DNA from: Novosphingobium kaempferiae
GTDB lineage: Bacteria > Pseudomonadota > Alphaproteobacteria > Sphingomonadales > Sphingomonadaceae
DNA: 64,000 nt
Direction: 5' to 3'
NCBI RefSeq assembly: GCF_021227995.1
Contig: NZ_CP089301.1
Span: forward strand, 558,001-622,000
Below, piece after piece: positions 51,687 to 61,272 of the stretch (position 1 is the stretch's first letter; every line of letters starts with the position of its first letter). Under the pieces are notes generated by a model. It saw only the letters and a list, made by a program, of their open reading frames with translations, had not been told where the DNA came from and did not search any database. The translations under genes were made by a program, and so were the position numbers.

Positions 51687-52274
51687 ATGAGTGCCGGCAA
51701 GCTCGAAACGAGCGGCGGCCGCGCTGCCCTGCTGATCCTGGACATGGTCAATTGCTTCGACTTTCCAGGCGCCGACGATCTCGAACCGCAGGCCCTCCGG
51801 GCGGCCCTCACCACGGACCGCCTGCGCCAGCAGTTTCACGAGCGTGAATGGCCGGTCATCTACGTCAATGACAATTTCGGGGAATGGCACTCAGAGCCTT
51901 CCAGGCTGATTGCCCGAGCTTTGGAAAACGATAACCCGGTCACCCGGCTTCTACAGCCGTCCGATCAGGATTATTTCATCATCAAACCGCAGTTCTCCGG
52001 ATTTTACTCTACGAATCTTCCGGTGCTTCTGCCCCGGCTCGGCGTGCGCCGACTCGTTCTGACTGGCGTTGCGACCGACATCTGCGTACTGTTCACAGCT
52101 GCGGATGCGCATATGCGTGAATACACGCTGTGGGTACCGCAAGATGCCGTGGCCGCCGAAGACGACAAGCGGGGAAAATGGGCACTACAGATAATGGCGC
52201 AGAGTCTGGGTGCGCAGACTGCTGCCACATCAGAGCTGTCCGTGGATGAGTGGCTCGCCAGTCTCGAAGACTGA
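51687..52274 (+). CDS. Cysteine hydrolase, isochorismatase-like
   Basis: A 195-residue member of the isochorismatase/nicotinamidase superfamily. The catalytic triad positions are Asp in ALLILDMVN (residue about 18), Lys in YFIIKPQFSGFY and Cys in LTGVATDICVLFTA. The cis-peptide-type GVATD precedes the Cys. The ATG at 51687 is the first with a homologous N-terminus. Substrate could be a nicotinamide-like amide or another carbamoyl compound. It lies between the broken DUF3606 gene and the SDR-GH130 pair. Confidence 0.9.
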   Translation: MSAGKLETSGGRAALLILDMVNCFDFPGADDLEPQALRAALTTDRLRQQFHEREWPVIYVNDNFGEWHSEPSRLIARALENDNPVTRLLQPSDQDYFIIKPQFSGFYSTNLPVLLPRLGVRRLVLTGVATDICVLFTAADAHMREYTLWVPQDAVAAEDDKRGKWALQIMAQSLGAQTAATSELSVDEWLASLED

Positions 52275-52508
52275 TCACCGGACCAGCGCCCGTATGCTCC
52301 TTTCATCATCACCGAGGAGGGGAACATAGACCGATTGTGGCCACGGCCTCTATCGCCTCTAAGTCCGCGCGGGTGCCGGAAGGATGCCATGCGAATTCGG
52401 CCACTGATCGCCATTTTGAACCAAACGAGCTCAACGACCTGAAAAAGCGGGCGTCATTGAAACGCGATCAGGAAATATGCGCGTGAGTCTCCAATGCGCA
52501 TAACCTCG

Positions 52509-52534
52509 GGAACGGCGGTGCCTTGCATGCTGTT
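52509..52534 (+). promoter_or_regulatory. Possible EcfG-type promoter upstream of SDR-GH130
   Basis: GGAAC at 52509-52513, exactly 17 bp, then TGTT at 52531-52534, one base from the EcfG -10 consensus CGTT. The next start codon, at 52565, is 31 bp downstream, a reasonable leader. Recognised by eye only. Confidence 0.35.
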
Positions 52535-52564
52535 GAAAAGGGTCAGCACCACGCAGGAGCCATC

Positions 52565-53323
52565 ATGACCGACCTTGCCGATGCCCATACCCATATGCCT
52601 TCGCTTCGGGGGCGACAGGCGATCATATCGGGCGGGACTACCGGCATAGGTCGGGCGATCGCGGTATTGCTCGCAAGCGAGGGGGTGAAGGTGTTCATTT
52701 GCGGCCGGACGCCTGAGCATCTGGAAGACGCGCTGCAGCGTATCAGGGAAGTGGGCGAAGGTGACGGCATTGCCCTCGATCTTGCCGAGCCTGACGGCGT
52801 GCAGCGTTTCTTCGACGCCGCTGCCAGATACGTGTCGTCGCCCGACGTCGTGGTGGTCAACGCCGCGGTGGCTGCCGGCAGTCTGTCTGAGATGAGCGCG
52901 GCGCAGGTCCGCTATGCCATCGCGAGCGACTTCACCGCCTATCTGATGACCGCCCACGCCGCTGAGCATGTCTTGCGCGGCGAGGGGGACATCGTGCTCA
53001 TCGGGTCGATGAGCGCCCATGTGCTGGGGGCAGGATCGACCGTATACGCGGGGATGAAAGCTGGCATTGCCGGATTTTCGGAGGCGCTGCGCCGCGAGCT
53101 TGGATCAAAGGGTATCAAGGTTTCGCTGGTCGAGCCCGGCAAGACAGGGGCCGACATGCAGTATCCGGACATCCCGGACGAAAAGCAGCGCGAAATGATC
53201 GAAGCCGAGACCATGCTGCGCGCCGAAGACATCGCGGTCGGTGTCCACTATCTGCTGACCCAGCCGCGCCGAACGGTCGTGCAGCAGCTGACGATCGTGC
53301 CCCGTGCGCTGGAAGGCGAATGA
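52565..53323 (+). CDS. Short-chain dehydrogenase/reductase
   Basis: A 252-residue NAD(P)-dependent oxidoreductase: cofactor motif ISGGTTGIGRAIAVLLAS at about 22-39, VVNAAVAAG, catalytic Ser in GSMSAHVLGAGS, and YAGMK with the catalytic Tyr and Lys. ATG 52565 follows AGGAG. The stop overlaps the start of the GH130 gene, so the two are coupled. A sugar or sugar-alcohol substrate is plausible from this pairing. Confidence 0.92.
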   Translation: MTDLADAHTHMPSLRGRQAIISGGTTGIGRAIAVLLASEGVKVFICGRTPEHLEDALQRIREVGEGDGIALDLAEPDGVQRFFDAAARYVSSPDVVVVNAAVAAGSLSEMSAAQVRYAIASDFTAYLMTAHAAEHVLRGEGDIVLIGSMSAHVLGAGSTVYAGMKAGIAGFSEALRRELGSKGIKVSLVEPGKTGADMQYPDIPDEKQREMIEAETMLRAEDIAVGVHYLLTQPRRTVVQQLTIVPRALEGE

Positions 53324-54456
53324 GGTACGCGATCGATCGCCTGGTCATCACCCCGCACGACATTGACCTGTTGCGCTCGCCTCTCTCAGGACATCTGGAC
53401 GCTGAGACTTACGTGCTGGGCGCTTTCAACCCGGGGCTGACCTCCCTCCCCAACGGCAATCTCATGGCCATGGTACGGGTCGCGGAAGCACTGCGTCATC
53501 CCATCGGCAAGGGGCATATACACTCCATCCGCTGGGAAGCGGGCAGCGGCGATGGTGGCCGCTATGTGCTGGACGCATGGCCGCTGGAGCATGCCGACGT
53601 TGCTGATCCCCGCAAGTTCATGCTGCGGGGCGGTGGCTGGCGGGTGATGGCGCTGACCTCACTCTCGTGGCTGTTGCCGGTCGAACTGTCCCCGGATGGG
53701 CTGCAGATCGTGGCCTTTCATTATGATCGAGCGATTGCCCCTGCGCACGACTTCCAGTGCTATGGCGTGGAGGATGCGCGGATTAGCCGTGTGGGCGATC
53801 GCTATCTCATGACCACATGTTCCGTCAGTCCGGAGCGGCATTCCACGACGTTGTACAGTTCTCGCAACGGGCTTGACTGGCGTTTCGAGGCAATCGTGCT
53901 CGATCACCAGAACAAGGACATGCTGATTTTCGAGGGTTTGATCGACGGTCAGTACTGGGCGCAGACCCGTCCGCTTGGCGATCTGTACTTCGCGTATCCG
54001 CCGGGCAGCGAGTGGCGCGCCGGTCCGTCGATAAACCTTGCCCATTCTCCGGACGCGCTGTTCTGGAAACCTTGGCACAGGCCGGGGATCCGCCCGCACG
54101 CCGCGACTATCGCCACTTCCCGCATGGGCGGCGGCGCCCCACCAATCCTGACCGACGAGGGGTGGCTGACCTTATGGCACGGCGTTGAGCCGCACGAGAT
54201 TGTCGGCATCTACCGCACGTACTGGTCGCTGCTGGACCGGGACGATCCCAGCAGCGTGATCCGGACAGAACATAAGCCGCTGCTGGAAGCGAACCCGGAG
54301 CTGACCCGCCCCCTGGAAGACCTGATGTACGTGCGCGATGTCGTCTTCACGACCGGCATCGTCGATCGCGGCGAACACTACGTCGTGGCTTCCGGGGAGG
54401 CCGATCTCGCCTGCCGCATCACGCACGTCCCCAAGTCACGCTTCCGCTCGTCTTAG
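53320..54456 (+). CDS. Glycoside hydrolase family 130 protein
   Basis: A 378-residue five-bladed beta-propeller enzyme of the GH130 type, which contains mannoside phosphorylases and beta-1,2-mannosidases. Supporting segments are the N-terminal GAFNPGLTSLPNGNLMAMVRV, YGVEDARISRVGDRYLMT (catalytic Asp region typical of GH130), HQNKDMLIFEG, and GGAPPILTDEGWLTLWHGV. No signal peptide, so it acts in the cytosol. Translationally coupled to the SDR by an ATGA overlap. Confidence 0.88.
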   Translation: MRYAIDRLVITPHDIDLLRSPLSGHLDAETYVLGAFNPGLTSLPNGNLMAMVRVAEALRHPIGKGHIHSIRWEAGSGDGGRYVLDAWPLEHADVADPRKFMLRGGGWRVMALTSLSWLLPVELSPDGLQIVAFHYDRAIAPAHDFQCYGVEDARISRVGDRYLMTTCSVSPERHSTTLYSSRNGLDWRFEAIVLDHQNKDMLIFEGLIDGQYWAQTRPLGDLYFAYPPGSEWRAGPSINLAHSPDALFWKPWHRPGIRPHAATIATSRMGGGAPPILTDEGWLTLWHGVEPHEIVGIYRTYWSLLDRDDPSSVIRTEHKPLLEANPELTRPLEDLMYVRDVVFTTGIVDRGEHYVVASGEADLACRITHVPKSRFRSS

Positions 54457-54514
54457 CTGCCGAAGTGCTTCTGGTGTCCACGTGCGAAGGCAGGCCGAGC
54501 GGCCCTCGCTGATT

Positions 54515-55479
54515 TTAGCCGACATGCGCGACGGTATCGGCGGCATAGGCTCCGCGCTCCCCCAAAGGTTGCTCCAGGCCAGTCGTCGTGTCGCGGGCTG
54601 TCTGGCGCTCAAGCTCGCAATTCAGTTCAGCGCCAAGGAGCAGGACGTAAGCCGAGAGATACAGCCATGTCAGCAAGACCATCGCCGCACCCAGCGAGCC
54701 ATAGGTTGCGTCGTAGTTGCCGAAGTTGGCAACGTAGAGGCCGAACCCGAACGTCATGATCATCCATGATACCGCCGCAAAACCGACCCCGGCGTCAACC
54801 ATCGCCATTTGGCCTGCGCCCGGTCAGGGCCGTACCGGTAGACCGTCGCAGCAAGCGCCGTGCCGACAGCGCCGACCAGCAAGTAGGAGAGGATCGTCAA
54901 AAGGACGGCAACGAAACCGGGAGCCGATGAAGAAAGCGCGGACAACGCCGAGAGGCCGGCGATCGCCGTCATCGCGAGGATTGCGACGAGCACGCTTCCG
55001 GATGCGATCGCAAAAGCTACGAGGTTGAGACGCATGAAGCTGCGGCTTTCCTCTTCATCATAGGCGATATTGAGCGCGACAATGAGCGCCGAGGCGCCCT
55101 TCATCACGCCGTATAGGGCAATGGCCATGGCGATCAGCAAACCTATTCCTTTCTTTCCGTCGGAGGTCTGCACGACATTACCGAGTTGCTCGCCAATAAG
55201 CCGTGCCGCCTCCTGCGGCATCAGCGCCGTAAGCGACGCGATGTTGGACGCGACTGTCTCCGGTGTCGCGACCAGCCCATAAGTGAGGACAATGGCACCG
55301 AGCGTCGGCACCATCGCGAGGACTGCGCAAAACGCAACGCCGGAGGCTATCAAACCCAGATTGTCGCTACTTGCCTCGCGCCAGGCCCGCATGATGATCT
55401 GCTTCCATCCGGAAGACGGAATGGCCAACGGCGTAGTCGCCTTCAGACCTGCAGCGGCATCGCCATCGATTTCGGGCAC
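54515..55479 (-). pseudogene. YihY/BrkB-family membrane protein gene with a frameshift
   Basis: The first part (from GTG 55479 behind AGAGGAGAAAC) encodes five membrane segments and conserved GLIASGVAFCAVLAMVPTLG and ALIVALNIAYDEEESRSF, then loses frame after KWRWLTPGSVL at about 54795. The continuation AAVSWMIMTFGFGLYVANFG and NYDATYGSLGAAMVLLTWLY lies in the neighbouring frame down to 54515. One inserted base in TTTTGCGGCGG would restore a full-length protein of about 320 residues. This is either a pseudogene or a base-call error. Family members are inner membrane proteins of unknown function. Confidence 0.8.
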
Positions 55480-55628
55480 GCTGTTTCTCCTCTTGCGATA
55501 GCAAACAGCTTGCGGAACAACGCGTTGCATGGTCGCGAAACTTTGTATCCCGAAGGCACGGCCCATCGCCTGACCAGTGCCTGGATAAGGATGAGCGAAA
55601 AGCAGCAAGCGTGCCGCAGGCGCGCTTA

Positions 55629-56549
55629 TCACTCCTGATCGGGCGGAACGAAGCTCACCTGGGCCAGCCTCCAAGCCCGCTCTTTCCCCCTTGGCCAGTA
55701 GTGGCGGGGATGTCTGGGCTCGCACGGAGGGTGCACGCCATGCACTTCGGCACGGATAAGCCGCCCGGTTTCGCGCAGACGAATGGTCGCCGAAGGGAAC
55801 TCGCTACGAAGCCGCTCTTCCAACGCCAGCGCATCGCCCGACAGTTCCGGGCCCGAAAGCGCACGAGGCGAACCGTCCACAAGCTCGGCCGTCGAGGACC
55901 GCAGCGCCTTAACCCCGTCGCTGATGACATCGATCGAGATGATGGCGGCGGCAACCGAATCCGCCCACCACCAGCCAAGGCCCAGCCCGACGATGCCAGC
56001 GAGTCCGGCGGCTCCGGTCAGCCAGTTCGCCTTGTTCATCAATGCATCGGTGTGCAGCAGCTTGTCGTTCAGCTTTTCGGCAAGCGGAAGTTCTTTGCGC
56101 CCGATCAGCATCGGAGGAACGAGGGAATAGAGCTGGGCCCCAATCATCAGCCATCCCAGCCAGAGGTCATGGCCGAAAAGAACGATCGAGCCGACGGTTG
56201 CGTGCTCGGCTGCGACCAGCGCGGTGGCGGCGTTATAGAGCAGTAGCAGGCCGACCGCGGTAAGGGCGACGGCGGCGACGAAGAAGCCAAGACCGTTCAC
56301 CCGCTCGAAGCCGAAGGGAAACCGTTTCGATCGCTTGCCCGTCAGTTCCATCCTTGCGGCGATAAGGAACATTATCGGGGGGACCACGCCCAGCGTATCC
56401 TCCACCCAGGCCGTCTTCATGGTTTCGCTCTGGCCCATTACCAGCCCCATCACGACAACAATCGTCGCGGTCCAGAAGAGGTTCCAGTACTCCAGCCTGA
56501 TGGCGGCGCGCATAGTGTCGCGCAGTTCGTTCGGAAGACTATTCGTCAT
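55629..56549 (-). CDS. Cation diffusion facilitator family transporter
   Basis: A 306-residue metal efflux protein of the CDF family. Five to six membrane segments are visible, with family motifs in TGKRSKRFPFGFERVNGLGFF and in KLLHTDALMNKANWLTGAAG (metal-site His and Asp) and the WWWADSVAAAIISIDVISDG segment. The C-terminal cytosolic domain has EVHGVHPPCEPRH. Substrate metal (Zn, Co, Fe or Mn) cannot be assigned. Its start overlaps the upstream lipoprotein stop by 4 nt. Confidence 0.88.
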   Translation of the reverse strand: MTNSLPNELRDTMRAAIRLEYWNLFWTATIVVVMGLVMGQSETMKTAWVEDTLGVVPPIMFLIAARMELTGKRSKRFPFGFERVNGLGFFVAAVALTAVGLLLLYNAATALVAAEHATVGSIVLFGHDLWLGWLMIGAQLYSLVPPMLIGRKELPLAEKLNDKLLHTDALMNKANWLTGAAGLAGIVGLGLGWWWADSVAAAIISIDVISDGVKALRSSTAELVDGSPRALSGPELSGDALALEERLRSEFPSATIRLRETGRLIRAEVHGVHPPCEPRHPRHYWPRGKERAWRLAQVSFVPPDQE

Positions 56550-56992
56550 TGGCCGCTCGCTTCACGAGACACGGCCCGCGAGGCCCGCTCGACCAGCATG
56601 ATCCACCGGTTCTCTCCGTTACGCATGGCGGCCTTCAGCTCAATCGCGTGCTTGCCGGCTCCTTGCGAGGCGAGCGCGGGACCGAAAGCCACCTCGGTCT
56701 CCCACGGGCTGCCCTTGCTGAAGGAGCCGATGACGAGATCGGCTCGTCCCTGCGAAAGATGCTCAAGAAGCACCTCCTGGGGGCCATGAATGACTTGTGG
56801 ACGCGCTCGTGTTCGCTTCGCGATCTCCGCCAGCAGTCTTCGCGCCGCAGGACTCTCGTATGCACCCGCCACCAATCCAACCGTGAAGATATGGTTTTTC
56901 TCGACCCTGGCCAGGGTCCCGGCCGGGTCCCGTGGCAGACCTTCGCATGCGGAAAGAAGAAGCGGTAAGGCGAAGGCCATTATCCATCTCAT
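56546..56992 (-). CDS. Predicted lipoprotein with periplasmic binding-protein-like fragment
   Basis: A 148-residue protein with a signal and lipobox LLLSAC, lipidated Cys16. The mature part contains HIFTVGLVAGAYESPAARRL and DLVIGSFSKGSPWETEVAFG, which resemble the end of a type 2 periplasmic solute-binding domain, but the protein is about half the normal size. It precedes the CDF gene with overlapping ends. In-frame GTG 57004 and TTG 57025 are alternative starts; no clear binding site is seen. Confidence 0.65.
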   Translation of the reverse strand: MRWIMAFALPLLLSACEGLPRDPAGTLARVEKNHIFTVGLVAGAYESPAARRLLAEIAKRTRARPQVIHGPQEVLLEHLSQGRADLVIGSFSKGSPWETEVAFGPALASQGAGKHAIELKAAMRNGENRWIMLVERASRAVSREASGQ

Positions 56993-56999
56993 GTGATCT

Positions 57000-57461
57000 G
57001 CCACGCTTGTTATTCTGGTCTTCAAGGAACGGGCGACCTCTGGTCTTGTTTCGTCAACATAACGATGCGACCACAGACATGTGTGGGAGGCTCGCCGGGG
57101 CGCCTCCCGGCATCAACGGGCGAGTTCGCGGTCACCCAGATCCCATGAAGGCGCGACGTCTGCCCGTGGCATGAAGTTTGATGCGAAAGTCGCTCGTCAC
57201 CCGCTTGAGACCGTCGCGCGGCGCGCACTTACAGGTTGGACCAGGCTTTGGTAACAAGCCGACGACGCGGCTCCACTCGTATGACTAATGGGAGCTACGT
57301 CGCCTCGGCAATACCCATACAGTCGCTGCGGCGAGCACATTGATCTGGGTTAGTCGGATGCAACAAACCCGCAGCGCTAAAGTTGCCAGGATTGGCCTGA
57401 CTGACTGCCATGCTGTCCGGCCCGCCGTCGTTCGAGAGGCCGGCGCTAGCACGAGGGAACG
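57000..57461. other. Long leader/gap before the aldehyde oxidoreductase genes
   Basis: About 460 bp without a gene. It must hold the promoter for the three-gene operon. A GGAAC-N16-TGTT sequence occurs at 57026-57050. Confidence 0.5.
57026..57050 (+). promoter_or_regulatory. Possible EcfG-type promoter far upstream of the oxidoreductase operon
   Basis: GGAAC (57026-57030), 16 bp, TGTT (57047-57050). If active it would give a leader of about 400 nt before the first gene. Confidence 0.2.
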
Positions 57462-57962
57462 ATGCCACTGACGATCAACGGAACCGATCACGACTTCATC
57501 GGCGATCCCCGGACCACTCTGCTCGACTACCTGCGGGACGAATGCGGCCTGACCGGTACCAAGAAGGGCTGCGATCACGGTCAGTGCGGCGCATGTACTG
57601 TTCTGGTCAATGGCCAGCGCATCAACAGCTGCCTGACTCTCGCGGTCATGCACGAAGATGATCAGGTAACGACGATCGAAGGCTTGGGTACCGCGTCAAA
57701 CCTTCACCCGCTGCAAGCGGCGTTTGTGCGGCACGATGGCTATCAGTGCGGTTATTGCACGCCGGGCCAAATCTGCTCTGCCAAGGCGATGATCGATGAG
57801 GCCGCAAGCGGCTGGCCGAGCTTTGTGACTGCCGATCTTTTCGAGCCCGTAAAGCTCACGACAGACGAGATACGCGAGCGCATGAGTGGTAACCTGTGTC
57901 GCTGCGGGGCCTATTCGAACATCGTCGACGCCGTCACAGAAATCCTGGAGACAAAGCGATGA
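57462..57962 (+). CDS. paoA: Aldehyde oxidoreductase 2Fe-2S subunit (PaoA-like)
   Basis: Iron-sulfur subunit of a heterotrimeric molybdenum hydroxylase. The 166-residue protein has the ferredoxin-type cluster GCDHGQCGACTVLVNG, Cys in INSCLTLAVM, and helical cluster CGYCTPGQICSAKAM with CRCGAYSNI. The insertion WPSFVTADLFEPVKLT is typical of the PaoA/YagT branch. Unlike E. coli PaoA it begins at once with the ferredoxin strand and has no Tat signal, so it should be cytosolic. The stop overlaps the next start (ATGA). Confidence 0.92.
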   Translation: MPLTINGTDHDFIGDPRTTLLDYLRDECGLTGTKKGCDHGQCGACTVLVNGQRINSCLTLAVMHEDDQVTTIEGLGTASNLHPLQAAFVRHDGYQCGYCTPGQICSAKAMIDEAASGWPSFVTADLFEPVKLTTDEIRERMSGNLCRCGAYSNIVDAVTEILETKR

Positions 57963-58939
57963 GGGCTTTTACCTATAGCCGCGCCGCAGCGGTAGCGCAT
58001 GCCTGCCAGCAGACGCGTGATGGTGCCCGCCTCATCGCCGGCGGGACCAATCTGCTCGACTTGATGAAGCTGGAGATCGAGGTTCCCGAGGTAGTCGTCG
58101 ACATCAATCGGCTCGACCTCGCAAATATCGCGCAATCGGGTGCCGGCCTGCGCATCGGTTCGCTGGTCACCAATAGCGCCTGCGCCGCCCATCCAAGAGT
58201 TCGTGGGCATTATCCGGTGCTTTCCCGCGCGATCCTTGCCGGCGCGACTTTTCAGCTGCGCAACAAGGCCACCACCGGCGGCAATCTGTGCCAGAGAACA
58301 CGGTGCTACTACTTCTACAATCGCGATCAGGCCTGCAACAAGCGCGATCCCGGCAGCGGTTGCAGTGCGCTTGAGGGCGCAAATCGCATCCACGCGATTC
58401 TCGGCGCCAGCGAGGACTGTATCGCGACCTATCCCGGTGACATGGCCGTCGCCCTGGCCGCGCTCAATGCCGATGTCGAGGTGACCGCGCCGGACGGATC
58501 GGTGCGAAGCATACCGGTGCGCGAATTCCATCGTTTGCCAGGCGACACACCGGATCGCGACAACGTGCTGGAGCGGGGCGATGTCATCACGGCAGTGACG
58601 CTTCCCGCCCCGGTCGGCGGCACACAAATCTATCGCAAGGTGCGCGACCGGGCCTCCTACGCCTTCGCGCTCGTGTCTATTGCCTGCGTGCTGAAGATGG
58701 ACGAAGGACGGATCGCCAGCGCCGCCCTCGCCTTCGGCGGTTTGGCCCACAAGCCCTGGCACGATTCCGACATGGACGAACTGCTTACCGGCAAGGCACC
58801 ATCCGACACGCTGTTCGAAGCCGTCGCCGATCTGCTGCTCGATGGTGCCCGCGGTTACGGCCAGAACGATTTCAAGATTGGCATGACGCGCCGGGTGCTC
58901 AAGGCGGTGCTGCGCGAAGCAACGGGGATGCAGGCATGA
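57959..58939 (+). CDS. paoB: Aldehyde oxidoreductase FAD subunit (PaoB-like)
   Basis: FAD-binding subunit of 326 residues. FAD motifs are LIAGGTNLLDLMKLE and ATTGGNLCQRTRC. The Cys-rich insert CYYFYNRDQACNKRDPGSGC is the feature of the PaoB/YagS branch that holds an extra 4Fe-4S cluster. Overlaps both neighbours by 4 nt, so the three subunits are strictly coupled. Confidence 0.92.
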   Translation: MRAFTYSRAAAVAHACQQTRDGARLIAGGTNLLDLMKLEIEVPEVVVDINRLDLANIAQSGAGLRIGSLVTNSACAAHPRVRGHYPVLSRAILAGATFQLRNKATTGGNLCQRTRCYYFYNRDQACNKRDPGSGCSALEGANRIHAILGASEDCIATYPGDMAVALAALNADVEVTAPDGSVRSIPVREFHRLPGDTPDRDNVLERGDVITAVTLPAPVGGTQIYRKVRDRASYAFALVSIACVLKMDEGRIASAALAFGGLAHKPWHDSDMDELLTGKAPSDTLFEAVADLLLDGARGYGQNDFKIGMTRRVLKAVLREATGMQA

Positions 58940-61140
58940 CGCGCTCCTACATCATGGATGAACCCGACGAGCGCAATCGCCTCGACGCCATGGCACAAGG
59001 GGTTATCGGCCGCCCCCTTGACCGGCCCGAAGGTCCGCTCAAGACGTCGGGCACGGCCACATACGCTGCGGAATACCGTATGAACGGCCGCATCGAGGGC
59101 GTTCTGGTCACTGCGACCATTGCCAAGGGAGAAGTAACTGTCTTCGATGAGGCATCTGTGCGTGATTTGCCGGGCGTGATCGCGGTCATCAGCGACGATC
59201 GCATGACTGCCCGGGCAGCCCAGGGCGGCGCAGGCAAGTCCCCGGTGCGCAAGGTGCGGGAGGTCCGGTACTACGGCCAGCCAATCGCGCTGGTGGTCGC
59301 CGAGACATTCGAGCAAGCCCGCCACGCCGCCAAGGCGCTGCGGATCGAATATCGCGAAGATGCCGCTGCTCTGGTGGACGCGCAGGATGACGCGATTGCC
59401 TTCGAGCAGTTCGAGGAGCCCATCATCCAGGGCGACCTCGACAAAGCCCTCAACGAAGCTGCGCATACTGTCGATGTGACATACACGACGGAAGGCCACA
59501 ACAGCGCCGCGATGGAACCACACGCCAGTATCGCCGATTGGGATGGCAAGATACTCACGCTCCATTCCAGCTTGCAGATGCTGCGCTTCAATCGCAAGGA
59601 ACTGGCCGACGCCCTGGGCATCGATCCGGAACAGGTCCGGCTCGTTTCGCCATACGTCGGCGGCGGTTTTGGCTCAAAGCTTGGCATCAGCCCGGAGGGT
59701 GTCGCCGCAGCGGTGGCGGCGATCCGACTGAAGCGACCTGTCCGTGTTGTCATGCTGCGCCAACAGGTTTTCCAATGCGTGATGCGCCGCTCCGAAACAC
59801 GGCAGCGCGTGCGCCTTGCCGCTGATACGCAAGGCCGACTGAATGGTTTTGGGCACGAGGCCTGGGTTACCAACCTGCCGGGCGAGGAGTTCGCTGAGCC
59901 GGTGTTGCAGGCGAGCGAATTCCTCTACGCTGGCGAGAACCGGGTGCTTGATTTGCAACTCGGTCGCATCCACCGCGTGACGGCAGGGTCCGTGCGCGCG
60001 CCTGGTGAAGCGGTCGGCATGCAGGTGCTGGAAGCGGCGATGGATGAGCTGGCGGAGGCGATCGGGATCGATCCCGTTGAACTCAGACTGCGCAACATTC
60101 CCGAGAAGCATCCCAGCGAGGGAACTCCCTATAGCTCTCGCAAACTGGAGGAATGCCTGCGCCGCGGCGCAGAGCGCTTCGGATGGGACGCGAGCCCCCG
60201 TAAACCATGCCTTCGGCGCGAGGGCGAATGGTGGGTCGGCACCGGCATGGCCACGGCAGCGCGCGTGCATAATCTCAACGAAGCCCATGCCCGCGTCACC
60301 CTGCGGTCAGATGGGACCGCCGAAGTCGCCAGCGACATGACCGACATCGGCACCGGCACTTATGCGATTCTTGGCCAGATTGCCGGCGAAATGCTCGGGC
60401 TCGATCCTGCTGTTGTCACGGTGCGGCTTGGTGATACCCGCTTTCCGCCAGGCTCCGGCTCCGGGGGGAGTTGGGGGGCGTGCTCCACCGGTTCGGCAGT
60501 CCTCGAGGCCTGCGAAGGCGTTCGCGCTGCGCTGGCAGCGAAGCTGGGCTGCGAGGAGGCAGCCCTCAAACTGAAGGATGGGCATGCTTTCTCAGGGGCC
60601 GACAAGGTCGCTCTTTCTGATCTGCTGGGGGGCGTAGATGTGGTCCAGCTCGGCCATTTCAAACCCGGCAAGATTACCGAAGCGTTCTCCGCTGCCATGT
60701 ATGGCGCGCTTTTTGCCGAAGTCGGGGTGAATGCTTATTCGGGAGAGGTGCGGCTGCGCCGTTTTACGGGAGCGTTCTCCCTCGGCCGGGTGCTCAATGC
60801 GAAGACTGCCACGTCGCAGTGCATGGGCGGCATGGTTTGGGGTATCGGCAGTGCCTTGACCGAAGGGCTGACCTTCGATCCTCGAGATGGACACATCGTC
60901 AATCCAGATTTCGCCGAGTACCACATTCCGGTGAACCTCGACGTCCCGCACCTCGACGTGCTTCTGGTCGAAGAGCGTGATCCCGCTGGCAGCCCGCTGC
61001 AAGCAAAGGGCGTCGGCGAGCTCGGCATCTGCGGCGCCGCCGGTGCCATTGCGAACGCCGTCTACAACGCGAGCGGCGTACGGGTCCGCAGCTTTCCGAT
61101 CACGCCGGACAAGGTGCTGGTCGGTTTACCGGAAATCTAA
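58936..61140 (+). CDS. paoC: Aldehyde oxidoreductase molybdopterin subunit (PaoC-like)
   Basis: Catalytic subunit of 734 residues. It carries the N-terminal KTSGTATYAAEYRMNG, the cofactor segments VGGGFGSKLGISPEGV and RAPGEAVGMQVLEAAMDELA, and the active-site Glu in KGVGELGICGAAGAIANA near the C-terminus. The family oxidises aromatic and other aldehydes to acids using molybdopterin cytosine dinucleotide. No paoD-type chaperone follows; the XdhC and MocA-like genes at 4.8-6.4 kb are candidates to supply it. Confidence 0.93.
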   Translation: MTRSYIMDEPDERNRLDAMAQGVIGRPLDRPEGPLKTSGTATYAAEYRMNGRIEGVLVTATIAKGEVTVFDEASVRDLPGVIAVISDDRMTARAAQGGAGKSPVRKVREVRYYGQPIALVVAETFEQARHAAKALRIEYREDAAALVDAQDDAIAFEQFEEPIIQGDLDKALNEAAHTVDVTYTTEGHNSAAMEPHASIADWDGKILTLHSSLQMLRFNRKELADALGIDPEQVRLVSPYVGGGFGSKLGISPEGVAAAVAAIRLKRPVRVVMLRQQVFQCVMRRSETRQRVRLAADTQGRLNGFGHEAWVTNLPGEEFAEPVLQASEFLYAGENRVLDLQLGRIHRVTAGSVRAPGEAVGMQVLEAAMDELAEAIGIDPVELRLRNIPEKHPSEGTPYSSRKLEECLRRGAERFGWDASPRKPCLRREGEWWVGTGMATAARVHNLNEAHARVTLRSDGTAEVASDMTDIGTGTYAILGQIAGEMLGLDPAVVTVRLGDTRFPPGSGSGGSWGACSTGSAVLEACEGVRAALAAKLGCEEAALKLKDGHAFSGADKVALSDLLGGVDVVQLGHFKPGKITEAFSAAMYGALFAEVGVNAYSGEVRLRRFTGAFSLGRVLNAKTATSQCMGGMVWGIGSALTEGLTFDPRDGHIVNPDFAEYHIPVNLDVPHLDVLLVEERDPAGSPLQAKGVGELGICGAAGAIANAVYNASGVRVRSFPITPDKVLVGLPEI

Positions 61141-61272
61141 GCGGAAGAGGAAGCCGTGATGCCTCGCGAACGAAGCTTCACAATAGCCGGGAGTGTGCCG
61201 CATGGCGGCGTGGGGTCCGTGGCCTTCTGTCAATTCTGGGCGTCGCGCACAGGCGTCGGGGAGCCCCAACAT

